A DNA stretch of 64,000 nt. It comes from Cyclobacteriaceae bacterium (GTDB taxonomy: Bacteria; Bacteroidota; Bacteroidia; Cytophagales; Cyclobacteriaceae). Position 1 is the first letter of the stretch. Every line of letters begins with the position of its first letter. The stretch lies in NCBI GenBank assembly GCA_016787665.1, contig JAEUUC010000010.1, forward strand, positions 62,001-126,000. Reading direction: 5' to 3'. The translations under genes and the position numbers were made by a program. The notes beneath the pieces were generated by a model. That model did not search any database. It was not told the origin of the DNA and saw only the letters and a program-made list of their open reading frames with translations. Shown piece after piece: positions 17,491 through 25,920 of the stretch.

Positions 17491-18597
17491 TCAGTTTATG
17501 GATTCACCCTTTTCAATCTTTTTGATCATTTCTTCAATTGCCGATTTTGTGTTGACATTCGTTTCCACTTTCAAGGCATCCTGCGCAGCCTTCAACGCCT
17601 TCTTGTTATCGCCATTGGCGGAGTATGCGCGGGCCATTCCCATCAAGGCAACCGAAAGAGTCGGGTAACGTTTGACCGCTACCTCCATCACGGGTAACGC
17701 CTCTTTCTCCCGCTTCTGTGCGATGAGCGAGCGGCCATAGGCCACGATCTGTCCCGCCTGAGCATCGGGCAAATTGATCGCCTCTTTCATGATGGCATCC
17801 GCTTCGCCTGTCCTGTTCATGGCATACAGTACGTTGCCTTTGCTTTGGTACACCGGGAAATATTTTACCCCGCGATCGACATACGTTTGCACCCACCCGA
17901 GTGCTTCGTCCAGGTTTAATTTCTTGGTGGCACAGAAATTCGCGGCTGACACCGCATTTTGCCAGGCAAAACCCTTCTGGCCGGTCATTTCTTCGCGAAG
18001 TTTTTGAACATACAAATCATCTCCGTTGGGCACGCTGATCTTGAACGGCACGGCCAGTTTTTCCCACTTCAACCGGGCCGTAGCGCTGTTTTGCAAACGA
18101 TCAGTAAAATCGTACGTGAGCCATTCGTTGAACTCACAAGCGATTGGTTTCACGTTAACGCGCAGTACATCCTCGGATGGCACATAGGCATAGCTGCCCC
18201 ACGAGTATGTGTTGGATGAGAAAATGATGCTCCATTCTTCTTTGCCCGGAATCATGTGGAGCCCATACGTGCCGGACTTAATAGGCTTACCCTCCACCTC
18301 CACCGGATGTGAAAAAGTGATCAAGGTATTCTCGTTTGCACCAGCCCGCCAAGGTGAAGGATTTTGATCGTTGCTCTTCCCGAAGTTGAGATTGGTCAAT
18401 CCGTACGGCACAACCTTGCCCCAGATTTCGCGTCCGGCCACATCCGGGCTGCTGTAGGCAATCGTCACTTTAACCAAACCCAGGTTTTGGGTCACTTCAC
18501 TTTTTTGATTGTTTCCGCTGGGCGGTAACGTCATCTGCGCAAACGCCTGAAAAGCAATAGCGCTGATCAAAAGAATAAACAACGAACTTCGTTTCAT
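17491..18597 (-). CDS. DUF2911-domain protein with C-terminal TPR helices
   Basis: 368 residues with a signal peptide at 1-20 (FILLISAIAFQAFA). Residues about 30-190 match DUF2911: VTIAYSSPDVAGREIWGKVV, WRAGANENTLITFSHPVEV, SGTYGLHMIPGKEEWSIIFS and the YVPSEDVLRVNV segment. Residues about 230-360 are TPR-like helices ending in a KKALKAAQDAL repeat. DUF2911 proteins are common in the Bacteroidota periplasm and have no proven function. The gene is monocistronic in appearance and converges with the upstream lipoprotein gene. Confidence 0.85.
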   Translation of the reverse strand: MKRSSLFILLISAIAFQAFAQMTLPPSGNNQKSEVTQNLGLVKVTIAYSSPDVAGREIWGKVVPYGLTNLNFGKSNDQNPSPWRAGANENTLITFSHPVEVEGKPIKSGTYGLHMIPGKEEWSIIFSSNTYSWGSYAYVPSEDVLRVNVKPIACEFNEWLTYDFTDRLQNSATARLKWEKLAVPFKISVPNGDDLYVQKLREEMTGQKGFAWQNAVSAANFCATKKLNLDEALGWVQTYVDRGVKYFPVYQSKGNVLYAMNRTGEADAIMKEAINLPDAQAGQIVAYGRSLIAQKREKEALPVMEVAVKRYPTLSVALMGMARAYSANGDNKKALKAAQDALKVETNVNTKSAIEEMIKKIEKGESIN

Positions 18598-18646
18598 ATA
18601 CCATTGGGGTTTTGGTGAGGCCTTGTAAAGGTAAAGTTTCAGCCCA

Positions 18647-20326
18647 TCAGGACAAACCGGTTATGACACCCTCGGGTGAAATGTCCATTCCAAGGGCTGC
18701 GGGAACCGGTGGTAAAGCGGGCATACGCATCATTTCACCGGTAATGGGAATAAGAAAGCCCGCACCGGCCGCCACTTCAATTTCGCGAACGGTGATCGTA
18801 AAGTCACGCGGGCGGCCGATTTTTCGCGCATCATCCGAAAATGAGTTTTGCGTTTTGGCCATACAAATCGGGAGCTGCGTTAAATTGAGTCGATCGATCT
18901 TACCCAAGTGCTGCTTTGCCTTGGGCAAAAACTCCACTCGCTTGGCTCCATAAATTCGGGTGGCGATCATTTCTATCTTATCTACCACAGACATGCGCCA
19001 GTCATACACCGGCTTGCATTTGCCTCTGAATTGATCCGCGGCCTGTGCCACCTTTGTTGCCAGATCAATTGCGCCCGCACCTCCTTTTTCCCAAGCCTCC
19101 GAAAGAGCCACGTCCACGCCAAGTTCACCACATTTTGCCATGACCCACTTGATTTCTTCCTCTGTGTCGGTCACAAAACGATTGAGGGAAACCACCGCGG
19201 GTACGCCAAAAATCTGAGTATTCTCCAAATGCTTCTCCAGATTGGCAAAACCATTTTGCAGAGCTGCCACATTCGGGAGGTGTAACTCCTCTTTGCGCAC
19301 TCCACCGTGAAACTTCATGGCCCGAATGGTGGCCACAATCACCATCGCCTGAGGCGAAAAGCCACCATAGCCGCATACGATGTTCACAAATTTTTCCGCA
19401 CCTAAATCGGATCCAAAGCCGGCTTCGGTCACCACGTAATCGGAAAGGCTCAACCCCATACGCGTGGCAATAATGGAGTTTGCTCCTTGCGCGATGTTAC
19501 CGAACGGTCCGCCATGGATGATGGCGGGAAACCCTTTCAGCGTCTGAACCAGGTTTGGCTTGATGGCATCTTTTAGAAGCAACGCCACGGAGCCTTGCGC
19601 GTGTAGGTCGCGCGCACGAACGGGCCCTCGTTCATGCGCATCTCCAATGTAGATGTTCGCAATTTTTTCGCGCAGGTCGCCCAAGTCATTGGCCAGGCAC
19701 AAAATGGCCATAATCTCGGATGCTGCCGTTATGTTGAATCCCGTTTCGCGAATGATGCCTCCGGTGCGACCGCCTAGTCCGGTGATGATGTTACGCAAAG
19801 CGCGATCATTCATATCCATTACGCGTTTCCATTCGACCGTGCGCGGATCAATTCCAAGGCCGCCTTCCGAACGTTGCAAGTCGTGATCAATCAGCGCGGC
19901 CAACAGGTTGTTCGCCTTCTCCACCGCAGCAAAATCACCGGTAAAGTGCAAGTTGATGTCCTCCATTGGAATCACCTGCGAAAATCCTCCTCCTGCTGCA
20001 CCCCCCTTCAAGCCAAATACCGGGCCCAGAGAGGGTTCGCGCAACACCACGGTGGTTCGTTTACCGATTGCATTAAGGCCCTCGCTCAGCCCAATGGCCG
20101 TCATCGTCTTGCCCTCACCTGCCGAGGTGGGTGTCATAGCCGTAACCAGAATCAACTTGCTTTTTTTCCACCGATCATCGTTGATGAGTGAGAGTGGTAA
20201 TTTGGCTTTGTACTTTCCGTACAATTCCAAATCTTCTGGGGGGATTCCCAGCTGGCGGGCAATTTCGGTAATGGGTTTTAGCGTGGCAGACTGAGCAATC
20301 TCAAGATCGGAGGGAATGGACTTCAT
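18647..20326 (-). CDS. fhs: Formate--tetrahydrofolate ligase
   Basis: 559 residues, the standard length. The family P-loop TPTSAGEGKT lies near residues 65-74, followed by GLSEGLNAIGKRTTVVLREPSLGPVFG, FTGDFAAVEKANNLLAALIDH and GGVRKEELHLPNV. The enzyme joins formate to tetrahydrofolate with ATP to give 10-formyl-THF for one-carbon metabolism in the cytoplasm. No fold or other folate gene adjoins it. The gene reads towards the DUF2911 gene, with the displaced tRNA-His fragment upstream of its start. Confidence 0.96.
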   Translation of the reverse strand: MKSIPSDLEIAQSATLKPITEIARQLGIPPEDLELYGKYKAKLPLSLINDDRWKKSKLILVTAMTPTSAGEGKTMTAIGLSEGLNAIGKRTTVVLREPSLGPVFGLKGGAAGGGFSQVIPMEDINLHFTGDFAAVEKANNLLAALIDHDLQRSEGGLGIDPRTVEWKRVMDMNDRALRNIITGLGGRTGGIIRETGFNITAASEIMAILCLANDLGDLREKIANIYIGDAHERGPVRARDLHAQGSVALLLKDAIKPNLVQTLKGFPAIIHGGPFGNIAQGANSIIATRMGLSLSDYVVTEAGFGSDLGAEKFVNIVCGYGGFSPQAMVIVATIRAMKFHGGVRKEELHLPNVAALQNGFANLEKHLENTQIFGVPAVVSLNRFVTDTEEEIKWVMAKCGELGVDVALSEAWEKGGAGAIDLATKVAQAADQFRGKCKPVYDWRMSVVDKIEMIATRIYGAKRVEFLPKAKQHLGKIDRLNLTQLPICMAKTQNSFSDDARKIGRPRDFTITVREIEVAAGAGFLIPITGEMMRMPALPPVPAALGMDISPEGVITGLS

Positions 20327-20405
20327 GGGGCTATTTCAATTACCCAAAGCTATCCCTCAGGAGCCCACTGGTATATGACCTACGTCATTTCCGGGAGTTT
20401 TGACA

Positions 20406-20480
20406 CCGACTGTAAGATGTAGACATCGTTAATAAAAAACCCCGCTCGAAGCGGGGCTCGGGTGAAAGATGGGACTCGAA
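20406..20480 (-). repeat. Displaced copy of tRNA-His 3' end, terminator and GIY-YIG gene start
   Basis: 20429-20480 repeats 20788-20839 over 52 bases with one mismatch. That block holds the last ~20 bases of tRNA-His plus its terminator hairpin. A second 20-base block at 20406-20425 repeats 20758-20777, which encodes VYILQS of the GIY-YIG protein. Between the two blocks this copy has 3 bases and the other has 10, so the start codon is lost here. The sequence further left does not resemble a GIY-YIG gene. It therefore looks like the relic of a second cassette whose body was deleted. Confidence 0.8.
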
Positions 20481-20515
20481 TGCCGTCACGCCAAGCGTGA
20501 CGAGCATCCTCGTGG

Positions 20516-20788
20516 CTACGCCACGGGACCCACAGGGCCTCCGTGTGCCAAAACAAATGCCGTTACTCTCAGGCGTGATTTCAGATTTTTGATCTTCCGT
20601 TCCAGTTTGACCGCCTCGCTGCGCGATTCTACAGACTTGCTCCAGTACAACTTCCAGGGAACTTTCCGGGAGGTGTACTTCTCCAAACCCTGGTTATGCC
20701 GCTTCAGCCGAGTGGGCAAGTCACCGGTTTGCCCAATATAAAACGAGCCGTCTTTCTCCGACTGTAAGATGTAGACAACAAAATCCAT
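20516..20788 (-). CDS. GIY-YIG family endonuclease-like protein
   Basis: 90 residues from ATG 20788, 32 bases past the 3' end of tRNA-His. The GIY-YIG module is visible: VYI at residues 5-7, YIGQTGDL at 17-24, the RLKRHN helix with conserved Arg, and VKLERKIKNLK with the metal-binding Glu63. It is the size of small stand-alone UPF0213-type proteins. The gene lies between the intact tRNA and a displaced copy of the tRNA 3' end, and it overlaps the tRNA terminator region. The last 15 residues (FVLAHGGPVGPVA) are encoded by hairpin-forming DNA and are probably not part of the fold. Confidence 0.8.
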   Translation of the reverse strand: MDFVVYILQSEKDGSFYIGQTGDLPTRLKRHNQGLEKYTSRKVPWKLYWSKSVESRSEAVKLERKIKNLKSRLRVTAFVLAHGGPVGPVA

Positions 20789-20789
20789 T

Positions 20790-20817
20790 AATAAAAAACC
20801 CCGCTCGAAGCGGGGTT
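20790..20817 (-). terminator. Terminator of tRNA-His
   Basis: On the minus strand AACCCCGC-TTCGA-GCGGGGTT is followed by six T. It is placed directly after the tRNA. A near-identical copy lies in the displaced block at 20429-20480. Confidence 0.85.
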
Positions 20818-20819
20818 CG

Positions 20820-20894
20820 GGTGAAAGATGGGACTCGAACCCACGACCCTCAGAATCACAATCTGATGCTCTAACCAACTGAGCTACATTCACC
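20820..20894 (-). tRNA. tRNA-His (GTG anticodon)
   Basis: Minus strand begins GGTGAATGTAGCTCAGTTGG and has the anticodon arm CAGA-TTGTGAT-TCTG, giving GTG. The T arm reads GTGGGTTCGAGTCCCAT. The extra 5' G opposite C73 is the histidine identity mark. One U-U mismatch is present in the acceptor stem next to position 7. Frames read through the tRNA give the well-known false peptide containing AQLVRASD and GRGFESH, which is not a protein. Confidence 0.95.
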
Positions 20895-20998
20895 GTTTGG
20901 GACGGCAAATTTAGACCTTCCTTAAAACAAAACAAAGGCTTGTGTAAAAGCCCTTGGGTCGGATCGGCCTTTGGGCTACTTTCCGAAAAACTGAAGCC

Positions 20999-21859
20999 AT
21001 GGACCAGAAAATCATTAACCTGTTTGATGAATACACGCACAAGCCGCTCAAGCGGGAGGAATTTCTCAACCGCCTGGTGAAAATGACCGGAAGTACAGCT
21101 GCCGCCATGGCGGTATTGCCGTTGCTGGAGGTCAACTATGCGAAAGCGCAAACCGTGCTGCCGGATGACAAGCGTCTGAAATCCGAATACGTGACTTACC
21201 CGGCCGAAGGCGAAGGCAACATGCGGTTGTATGTGGTGCGCCCCGCAAAAAAGAAGAAGTATGCAGCCGTGATGGTCATTCACGAAAACCGGGGGCTCAA
21301 CCCACACATCGAGGACGTAACCCGCAGAATGGCCTTGGAAGGTTTTCTGGCATTTGCTCCAGACGCCCTGGCGCCTTTAGGCGGCACGCCCACCGATGCC
21401 GACAAAGCGCGTGAAATGTTTCAGAAATTAGATACACAAAAGAACCTGAAAAATTTCACGAATGCCTTTGACGTGATCAAGTCAAGAAAAGACTGCAGTG
21501 GAAAGTTGGGTGTAATTGGCTTTTGCTGGGGCGGGGGCATGGCCAATCTGATGGCCGTACATGTCCCTGATTTGAAAGCTGCGTGTCCGTTCTACGGGCG
21601 TCAGGCAGATGTCGCTGACGCACCGAAAATAAAAGCCGCCCTTCAATTGCATTATGCCGGACAGGATGAACGCATTAATGCCGGCATCCCCGCATATGAA
21701 GAAGCATTGAAAAAATCGGGTGTAGCGTACGAGTTGTATATGTACGAAGGAGCCCAGCATGCATTTCACAACGATACTGCACCCACGCGTTACAACAAAG
21801 AAGCTGCAGAGCTGGCCTGGCAGCGCACGATTACGTTTCTGAAACAGAAACTCGGATAA
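20999..21859 (+). CDS. Dienelactone hydrolase family protein
   Basis: Start at ATG 20999 (MDQKIINLFDEY). 286 residues. Residues 1-50 hold a leader-like region with a small hydrophobic helix (GSTAAAMAVLPLLEV) ending AKAQ, possibly a Tat-type or atypical export signal. The catalytic domain follows: VIHENRGLNPHIED, nucleophile elbow GFCWGGG with Cys176, Asp223 in GQDERINAG and His254 in GAQHAFHND. Cys-Asp-His is the dienelactone hydrolase triad. The family hydrolyses lactones and esters; the natural substrate here is unknown. Confidence 0.88.
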   Translation: MDQKIINLFDEYTHKPLKREEFLNRLVKMTGSTAAAMAVLPLLEVNYAKAQTVLPDDKRLKSEYVTYPAEGEGNMRLYVVRPAKKKKYAAVMVIHENRGLNPHIEDVTRRMALEGFLAFAPDALAPLGGTPTDADKAREMFQKLDTQKNLKNFTNAFDVIKSRKDCSGKLGVIGFCWGGGMANLMAVHVPDLKAACPFYGRQADVADAPKIKAALQLHYAGQDERINAGIPAYEEALKKSGVAYELYMYEGAQHAFHNDTAPTRYNKEAAELAWQRTITFLKQKLG

Positions 21860-21894
21860 GTTCAGAAAACTGCGAAAAAGTTGTAGCTTTAACT

Positions 21895-22143
21895 ATGGCC
21901 TCGACTTTGCCATTTGAAAAGCTTTCGCGCGATGATCAAATCAAACGACTCTATGAAGAGGGGCTTTTTGTCGTGGGGATACGATACTACGGGTACAAAG
22001 TGAACCTGTTCTTGTTGGGAACGGAGTATTTTGAGGTTTTCATCAATCATAAAAAAGCGTGCATTGAGCGCATCGGGCGGTTAGATACCCAACACAGTCG
22101 CATGAAATTTTATGCCGACCAGGTTCGGTTACCTCATCTATAA
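21895..22143 (+). CDS. Small hypothetical protein
   Basis: 82 residues starting MASTLPFEKLSRDDQIKRLYEEG. No membrane segment or signal. It is mixed alpha/beta with YYGYKVNLFLLGTEYFEVFINHK in the centre, as in short conserved cytoplasmic proteins of Cytophagales. It lies 35 bases after the dienelactone hydrolase and is followed directly by a strong terminator, so both genes probably form one transcript. Function unknown. Confidence 0.65.
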   Translation: MASTLPFEKLSRDDQIKRLYEEGLFVVGIRYYGYKVNLFLLGTEYFEVFINHKKACIERIGRLDTQHSRMKFYADQVRLPHL

Positions 22144-22172
22144 AAAAAGGCCCGGCATTGCCGGGCCTTTTT
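22144..22172. terminator. Bidirectional terminator
   Basis: AAAAAGGCCCGGC-ATT-GCCGGGCCTTTTT is a perfect 13-bp stem with A and T runs on both sides. It lies between a plus-strand gene ending at 22143 and a minus-strand gene ending at 22196, so it can serve both. Confidence 0.92.
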
Positions 22173-22195
22173 CAATTTCACATACATCAATCCTG

Positions 22196-22948
22196 TTACG
22201 AGACTGCAGCCGCTGACTCTTGCAGTTTTGACGTGAATTTAAGGGCAACCGCCTTCTTAGCCTTGTAACCACAGTAACCGCACTGGTAGTGCTTCATCAG
22301 TTCGCCCTCCGAAGATGGAGATGGTTGCGTAATAACTTCTTCCCTCACAACTTTAAACGTCTGGTAATTACATTCGGGGCACTGTAAGGCATGCAGGTGA
22401 CCTGCGTATTTCTCAATTTTGATATACCCGGTTTCCTCGTCCTTCCAAACGTCATAATCAACGGAGAAGACATTTTCTTCCGCGATCATACCCTCGTCCA
22501 TGTAGGCATCTTCCTCCTCCTCACTCAACAACTTCATGGCCTTACCGGTTTTGGGTGAAACCCTGGGCTTGTAACGCAGTACTTTCAGGCGCTTTTCAAT
22601 AAAGAAGGGATAATAGAAGTTAAGCAGGTTTTGAATCACCAGCCCCACAAGCATGCCAAACGCTACCGTCATAAACACACGCACAAAAATCCAAACCGGG
22701 GTAAGCTCCGTTACGTTCGCATTAAAAAAGAAGCAGCCACCCAAAATCAGGATGATCGATGCGATCCACAGGAATTTGATTTCATGCTTATTAATGAAAT
22801 CATATTTATCCTTGTTGTCTCCGATCAGGCTCAATCGGATGAAATATCCCAGGGCAACCAGAATCCCTAAGCCCCAACAAATGTAGGCGAGGTTCAAAGC
22901 CAGACTATTCCAGGAGGCGTACTTGTTCGGGTCTACAACTTCTTCCAT
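22196..22948 (-). CDS. Membrane protein with C-terminal zinc-ribbon-like cysteines
   Basis: 250 residues. Three to four membrane segments lie in residues 10-130 (LALNLAYICWGLGILVALGY, FLWIASIILILGGCFFF, VFMTVAFGMLVGLVIQNLL). An acidic linker follows (LLSEEEEDAYMDEGM). The C-terminal 80 residues carry CPEC at about 193 and CGYC near 225, the spacing of a zinc ribbon. I do not recognise a named family; the layout suggests a membrane-bound protein with a cytoplasmic metal-bound module. It ends at the bidirectional terminator. Confidence 0.65.
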   Translation of the reverse strand: MEEVVDPNKYASWNSLALNLAYICWGLGILVALGYFIRLSLIGDNKDKYDFINKHEIKFLWIASIILILGGCFFFNANVTELTPVWIFVRVFMTVAFGMLVGLVIQNLLNFYYPFFIEKRLKVLRYKPRVSPKTGKAMKLLSEEEEDAYMDEGMIAEENVFSVDYDVWKDEETGYIKIEKYAGHLHALQCPECNYQTFKVVREEVITQPSPSSEGELMKHYQCGYCGYKAKKAVALKFTSKLQESAAAVS

Positions 22949-23053
22949 AAATCGGTGTTAGCGGGGTTAAGTTAATGAACTAACAAATATAGGCAATGCT
23001 TCATGTCTCTGCGAGGAAGCAAGTAACCAAAAAAGCATTAAAACTTCAGGTTT

Positions 23054-23821
23054 TTAGCGGTTTTTCCGCGAAAATGAAACGATTGCCGTTGCGCAGGCTT
23101 CGGGTGCTTCCAGCATACCCATGTGACCAACCCCGGAAAGAAGAGTAAAAACTGCGTTTTTAGCCAATCCGGCCATCTGGCGGCTGATCGCTTCAGGCAC
23201 CACGGTGTCCTGCTGTCCGGCAATAATCAACAAGTTGTTTGATAATGCCGGCAGCGATCCGGATCTATCTGGCCTGTCGCGCATAGCAGCGGCATACCCG
23301 GTAACGGTGGAATCCGGTGTTTGATAGCCAATATCCAGGGCTGTTTTCACCCGGTTATTGCTTTTATCGGCAAACAGATTGGGGATGAGGCTATCAATAA
23401 AGGGTCTTGCACCGTTTCGGTTCACAAATTCGATGGCCTTGTTCCGATTCGCCTTCTTTTCCTCCGAATCGGCAAATGCCGTAGAATGAAAAAGCCCGGC
23501 ACCAGCAAACAGATCGGGATAACGGGCAACCATCGACAGTACCACATAGCCGCCCAACGAATGGCCAATCGGCAGGGGCTTTTCGGTAAAATGTTGAGAC
23601 TTGATAAAATCGGTTACGATATCCGCTACCTCATCAACGGTAAACGGCTGCCGCAGCGCGGGCGACTTGCCAAATCCAGGCAGGTCAAGAGTAGTTACAT
23701 CAAGATGATTACTAAGAAGCGGGACGAAATCGCGCCAGATCTCAAGCGTTTCGCAGTAGCCGTGAATCAGAATCACCGGATAGCCCGTGCCTGTCCGTTG
23801 GAAATGTAGTGCCGGCATCAT
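23054..23821 (-). CDS. Alpha/beta hydrolase
   Basis: 255 residues (ATG ATG start; either may be used). Oxyanion region VILIHGYCETLEIW, nucleophile elbow GHSLGG with Ser88, acid in AGQQDTVVPE and base in GVGHMGMLEAP: a complete triad, in contrast to the Ala-bearing homologue at 7.9 kb. It begins 8 bases after the dxs stop codon, so the two are co-transcribed. Such hydrolases next to dxs have no established link to isoprenoid synthesis. The substrate is unknown. Confidence 0.88.
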   Translation of the reverse strand: MMPALHFQRTGTGYPVILIHGYCETLEIWRDFVPLLSNHLDVTTLDLPGFGKSPALRQPFTVDEVADIVTDFIKSQHFTEKPLPIGHSLGGYVVLSMVARYPDLFAGAGLFHSTAFADSEEKKANRNKAIEFVNRNGARPFIDSLIPNLFADKSNNRVKTALDIGYQTPDSTVTGYAAAMRDRPDRSGSLPALSNNLLIIAGQQDTVVPEAISRQMAGLAKNAVFTLLSGVGHMGMLEAPEACATAIVSFSRKNR

Positions 23822-23829
23822 GGGTTGCC

Positions 23830-25755
23830 TTACCGGTTAGCCAGGCTTGGCTCCAGCATCGCGAGGGCCGCTTTCTCAATTCCGTCCGGATCGAATCCAC
23901 ACTCGCGATGAAGTTCAATTTGTTCACCGTGTTCAATGATGGCATCCGGTATGCCCAGCCGCTTTACTTCTGCCGTGTAGTGGTGGTCCGCCATGAACTC
24001 GAGAATGGCACTACCGAAGCCGCCTTGGATACATCCATCTTCAATGGTGATCACTTTTTTGTATTGGCTAAAAATTTCATGGAGCAGCTTTTCATCCAAC
24101 GGTTTTACGAACCGCATATCCACATGCCCTGCTTCAATGCCACGCGCGGCTAAACGTTCACATACTTCGGTGGCGTAGTTACCGATATGACCCAGGGTGA
24201 GAAATACCAACTCTTCGCCTTCGCGCAACTTGCGGCCTTTCCCTATTTCGATTTCTTCAAATGGGGTACGCCAGTCCGGCATCACACCCTGGCCCCGGGG
24301 GTAACGAATGGAGAAAGCTTTCTCGGTTCGCGGAAGTTGCGCCACATACATGAGGTTGCGCAGCTCCTGTTCATTCATAGGCGCAGCCACAATCATATTG
24401 GGCAAGCAGCGGAAATAGGCAATGTCGTAAGCCCCGTGGTGCGTTGGGCCATCGGCACCGGCAAAGCCTGCCCGGTCAAGACAAAAATTCACCGGCAAAT
24501 TCTGGATACACACATCATGCACCACCTGATCATAGGCACGTTGCATAAAGGAACTGTAGATATTGCAAAACGGCACCAATCCCTGCGTGGCCAGTCCTGC
24601 CGAAAATGTAACAGCATGCTGCTCGGCAATGCCCACATCAAACGCACGGTCCGGCATTTCCTTCATCATGATGTTCATCGATGAGCCCGAGGGCATGGCG
24701 GGCGTAATGCCCACAATCTTTTCGTTTTGCTTGGCCAGCTCGACCAGCGTATGGCCAAAGACGTCCTGGTATTTTGGGGCCTGTGGCTTTTCCGGTGTCT
24801 TCTTGTAAATCTCGCCTGTGATCTTATCGAACAGGCCGGGTGCATGCCACGTGGTGGCATTTCCTTTTTCGGCCGGACCATAGCCCTTACCCTTTACCGT
24901 TACGCAGTGAAGGATCTTGGGGCCTTTGATATCTTTCAGGTCGTTGAGTACGTGCACCAGGTGGTCAACATCATGGCCATCGACCGGACCGAAGTACCGA
25001 AGCTTAAGCGACTCAAAGAAATTGCTTTGACTGAGCAACGTGGCCTTAATCCCGTGCTCCACCTTCGACACGATTTCCTGCGCACTCTTGCCAAAGTTGG
25101 AGAGTTTGCCCAGGGCCGTCCAGACATCATCCTTTAGCTTGTTGTACGTGCGCGATGTGGTAATGTCCGTGAGGTAGTCTTTCAGGGCTCCCACATTCGG
25201 GTCGATCGACATGCAGTTGTCGTTGAGGATAATGAGAATGTTGGAATCCGATACCCCGGCATGGTTCATGCCTTCGAAGGCAATACCACCAGTCATGGCA
25301 CCATCCCCGATCACCGCAATGTGTTGCTTATCGTCAAGTCCCTGATACTTGGAGGCCACCGCCATACCTAGTGCGGCCGACACGGACGTGGACGAGTGCC
25401 CGACACCAAAGGTGTCGTAGATGCTCTCTTTGCGCTTGGGAAAACCCGAGATTCCCTTATACACCCGGTTGGTGTGAAACGTATCCCTTCGGCCGGTGAG
25501 AATCTTGTGGCCGTAGGCCTGATGGCCCACATCCCACACGAGCTGGTCGTAGGGTGTTTTGAACACATAATGCAACGCCACGGTCAACTCGACTACCCCC
25601 AGGCTGGCACCAAAATGCCCACCGTAGACCGACACATTGTCGATGATAAAATGCCGCAGTTCATCGCAAAGCTGTACCAATTGCGCCTGGTCGAGTTTTT
25701 TCACATCGTCAGGGCCGTTGATATTGGCCAGCAGTTTTCCGGGTTCAATTAACAT
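23830..25755 (-). CDS. dxs: 1-deoxy-D-xylulose-5-phosphate synthase
   Basis: 641 residues, normal length. The thiamine-diphosphate motif GDGAMTGG with ILNDNCMSI is present, together with HQAYGHKILTGRRD near the N-terminus, and DRAGFAGADGPTHHGAYD and IRYPRG in the pyrimidine and C-terminal domains. It condenses pyruvate and glyceraldehyde 3-phosphate, the entry step of the non-mevalonate isoprenoid pathway. The next gene in the operon is an alpha/beta hydrolase. No other MEP-pathway gene is nearby. Confidence 0.97.
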   Translation of the reverse strand: MLIEPGKLLANINGPDDVKKLDQAQLVQLCDELRHFIIDNVSVYGGHFGASLGVVELTVALHYVFKTPYDQLVWDVGHQAYGHKILTGRRDTFHTNRVYKGISGFPKRKESIYDTFGVGHSSTSVSAALGMAVASKYQGLDDKQHIAVIGDGAMTGGIAFEGMNHAGVSDSNILIILNDNCMSIDPNVGALKDYLTDITTSRTYNKLKDDVWTALGKLSNFGKSAQEIVSKVEHGIKATLLSQSNFFESLKLRYFGPVDGHDVDHLVHVLNDLKDIKGPKILHCVTVKGKGYGPAEKGNATTWHAPGLFDKITGEIYKKTPEKPQAPKYQDVFGHTLVELAKQNEKIVGITPAMPSGSSMNIMMKEMPDRAFDVGIAEQHAVTFSAGLATQGLVPFCNIYSSFMQRAYDQVVHDVCIQNLPVNFCLDRAGFAGADGPTHHGAYDIAYFRCLPNMIVAAPMNEQELRNLMYVAQLPRTEKAFSIRYPRGQGVMPDWRTPFEEIEIGKGRKLREGEELVFLTLGHIGNYATEVCERLAARGIEAGHVDMRFVKPLDEKLLHEIFSQYKKVITIEDGCIQGGFGSAILEFMADHHYTAEVKRLGIPDAIIEHGEQIELHRECGFDPDGIEKAALAMLEPSLANR

Positions 25756-25905
25756 GGGGTGAAAAGCGGGTGATGATGGTTAAAACAGATCGTGAAGGTA
25801 AGTGTTTTGCGCAACCCGCCCAATTTTAGGCTTTTCCACGGCACGGGGTGAATAGTTTGTGGGAAACTGAGACGATTACCTGAGCCGGAAATGGGGGAAA
25901 CCCGG

Positions 25906-25913
25906 TATTTTTG
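25906..25913 (+). promoter_or_regulatory. -7 promoter box immediately before scpA
   Basis: TATTTTTG fits TAnnTTTG exactly and ends 7 bases before the ATG at 25921. A start site about 7 bases downstream would give an almost leaderless mRNA. It rules out the alternative upstream start at 25891. Confidence 0.5.
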
Positions 25914-25920
25914 TCCCTTC

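Noticed and set aside
20789..21307. Long minus-strand frame joining tRNA-His to the GIY-YIG gene
   Set aside because: It reads through the tRNA (AQLVRASD ... GRGFESH peptide) and antisense to the dienelactone hydrolase. Only the part from 20788 is coding.
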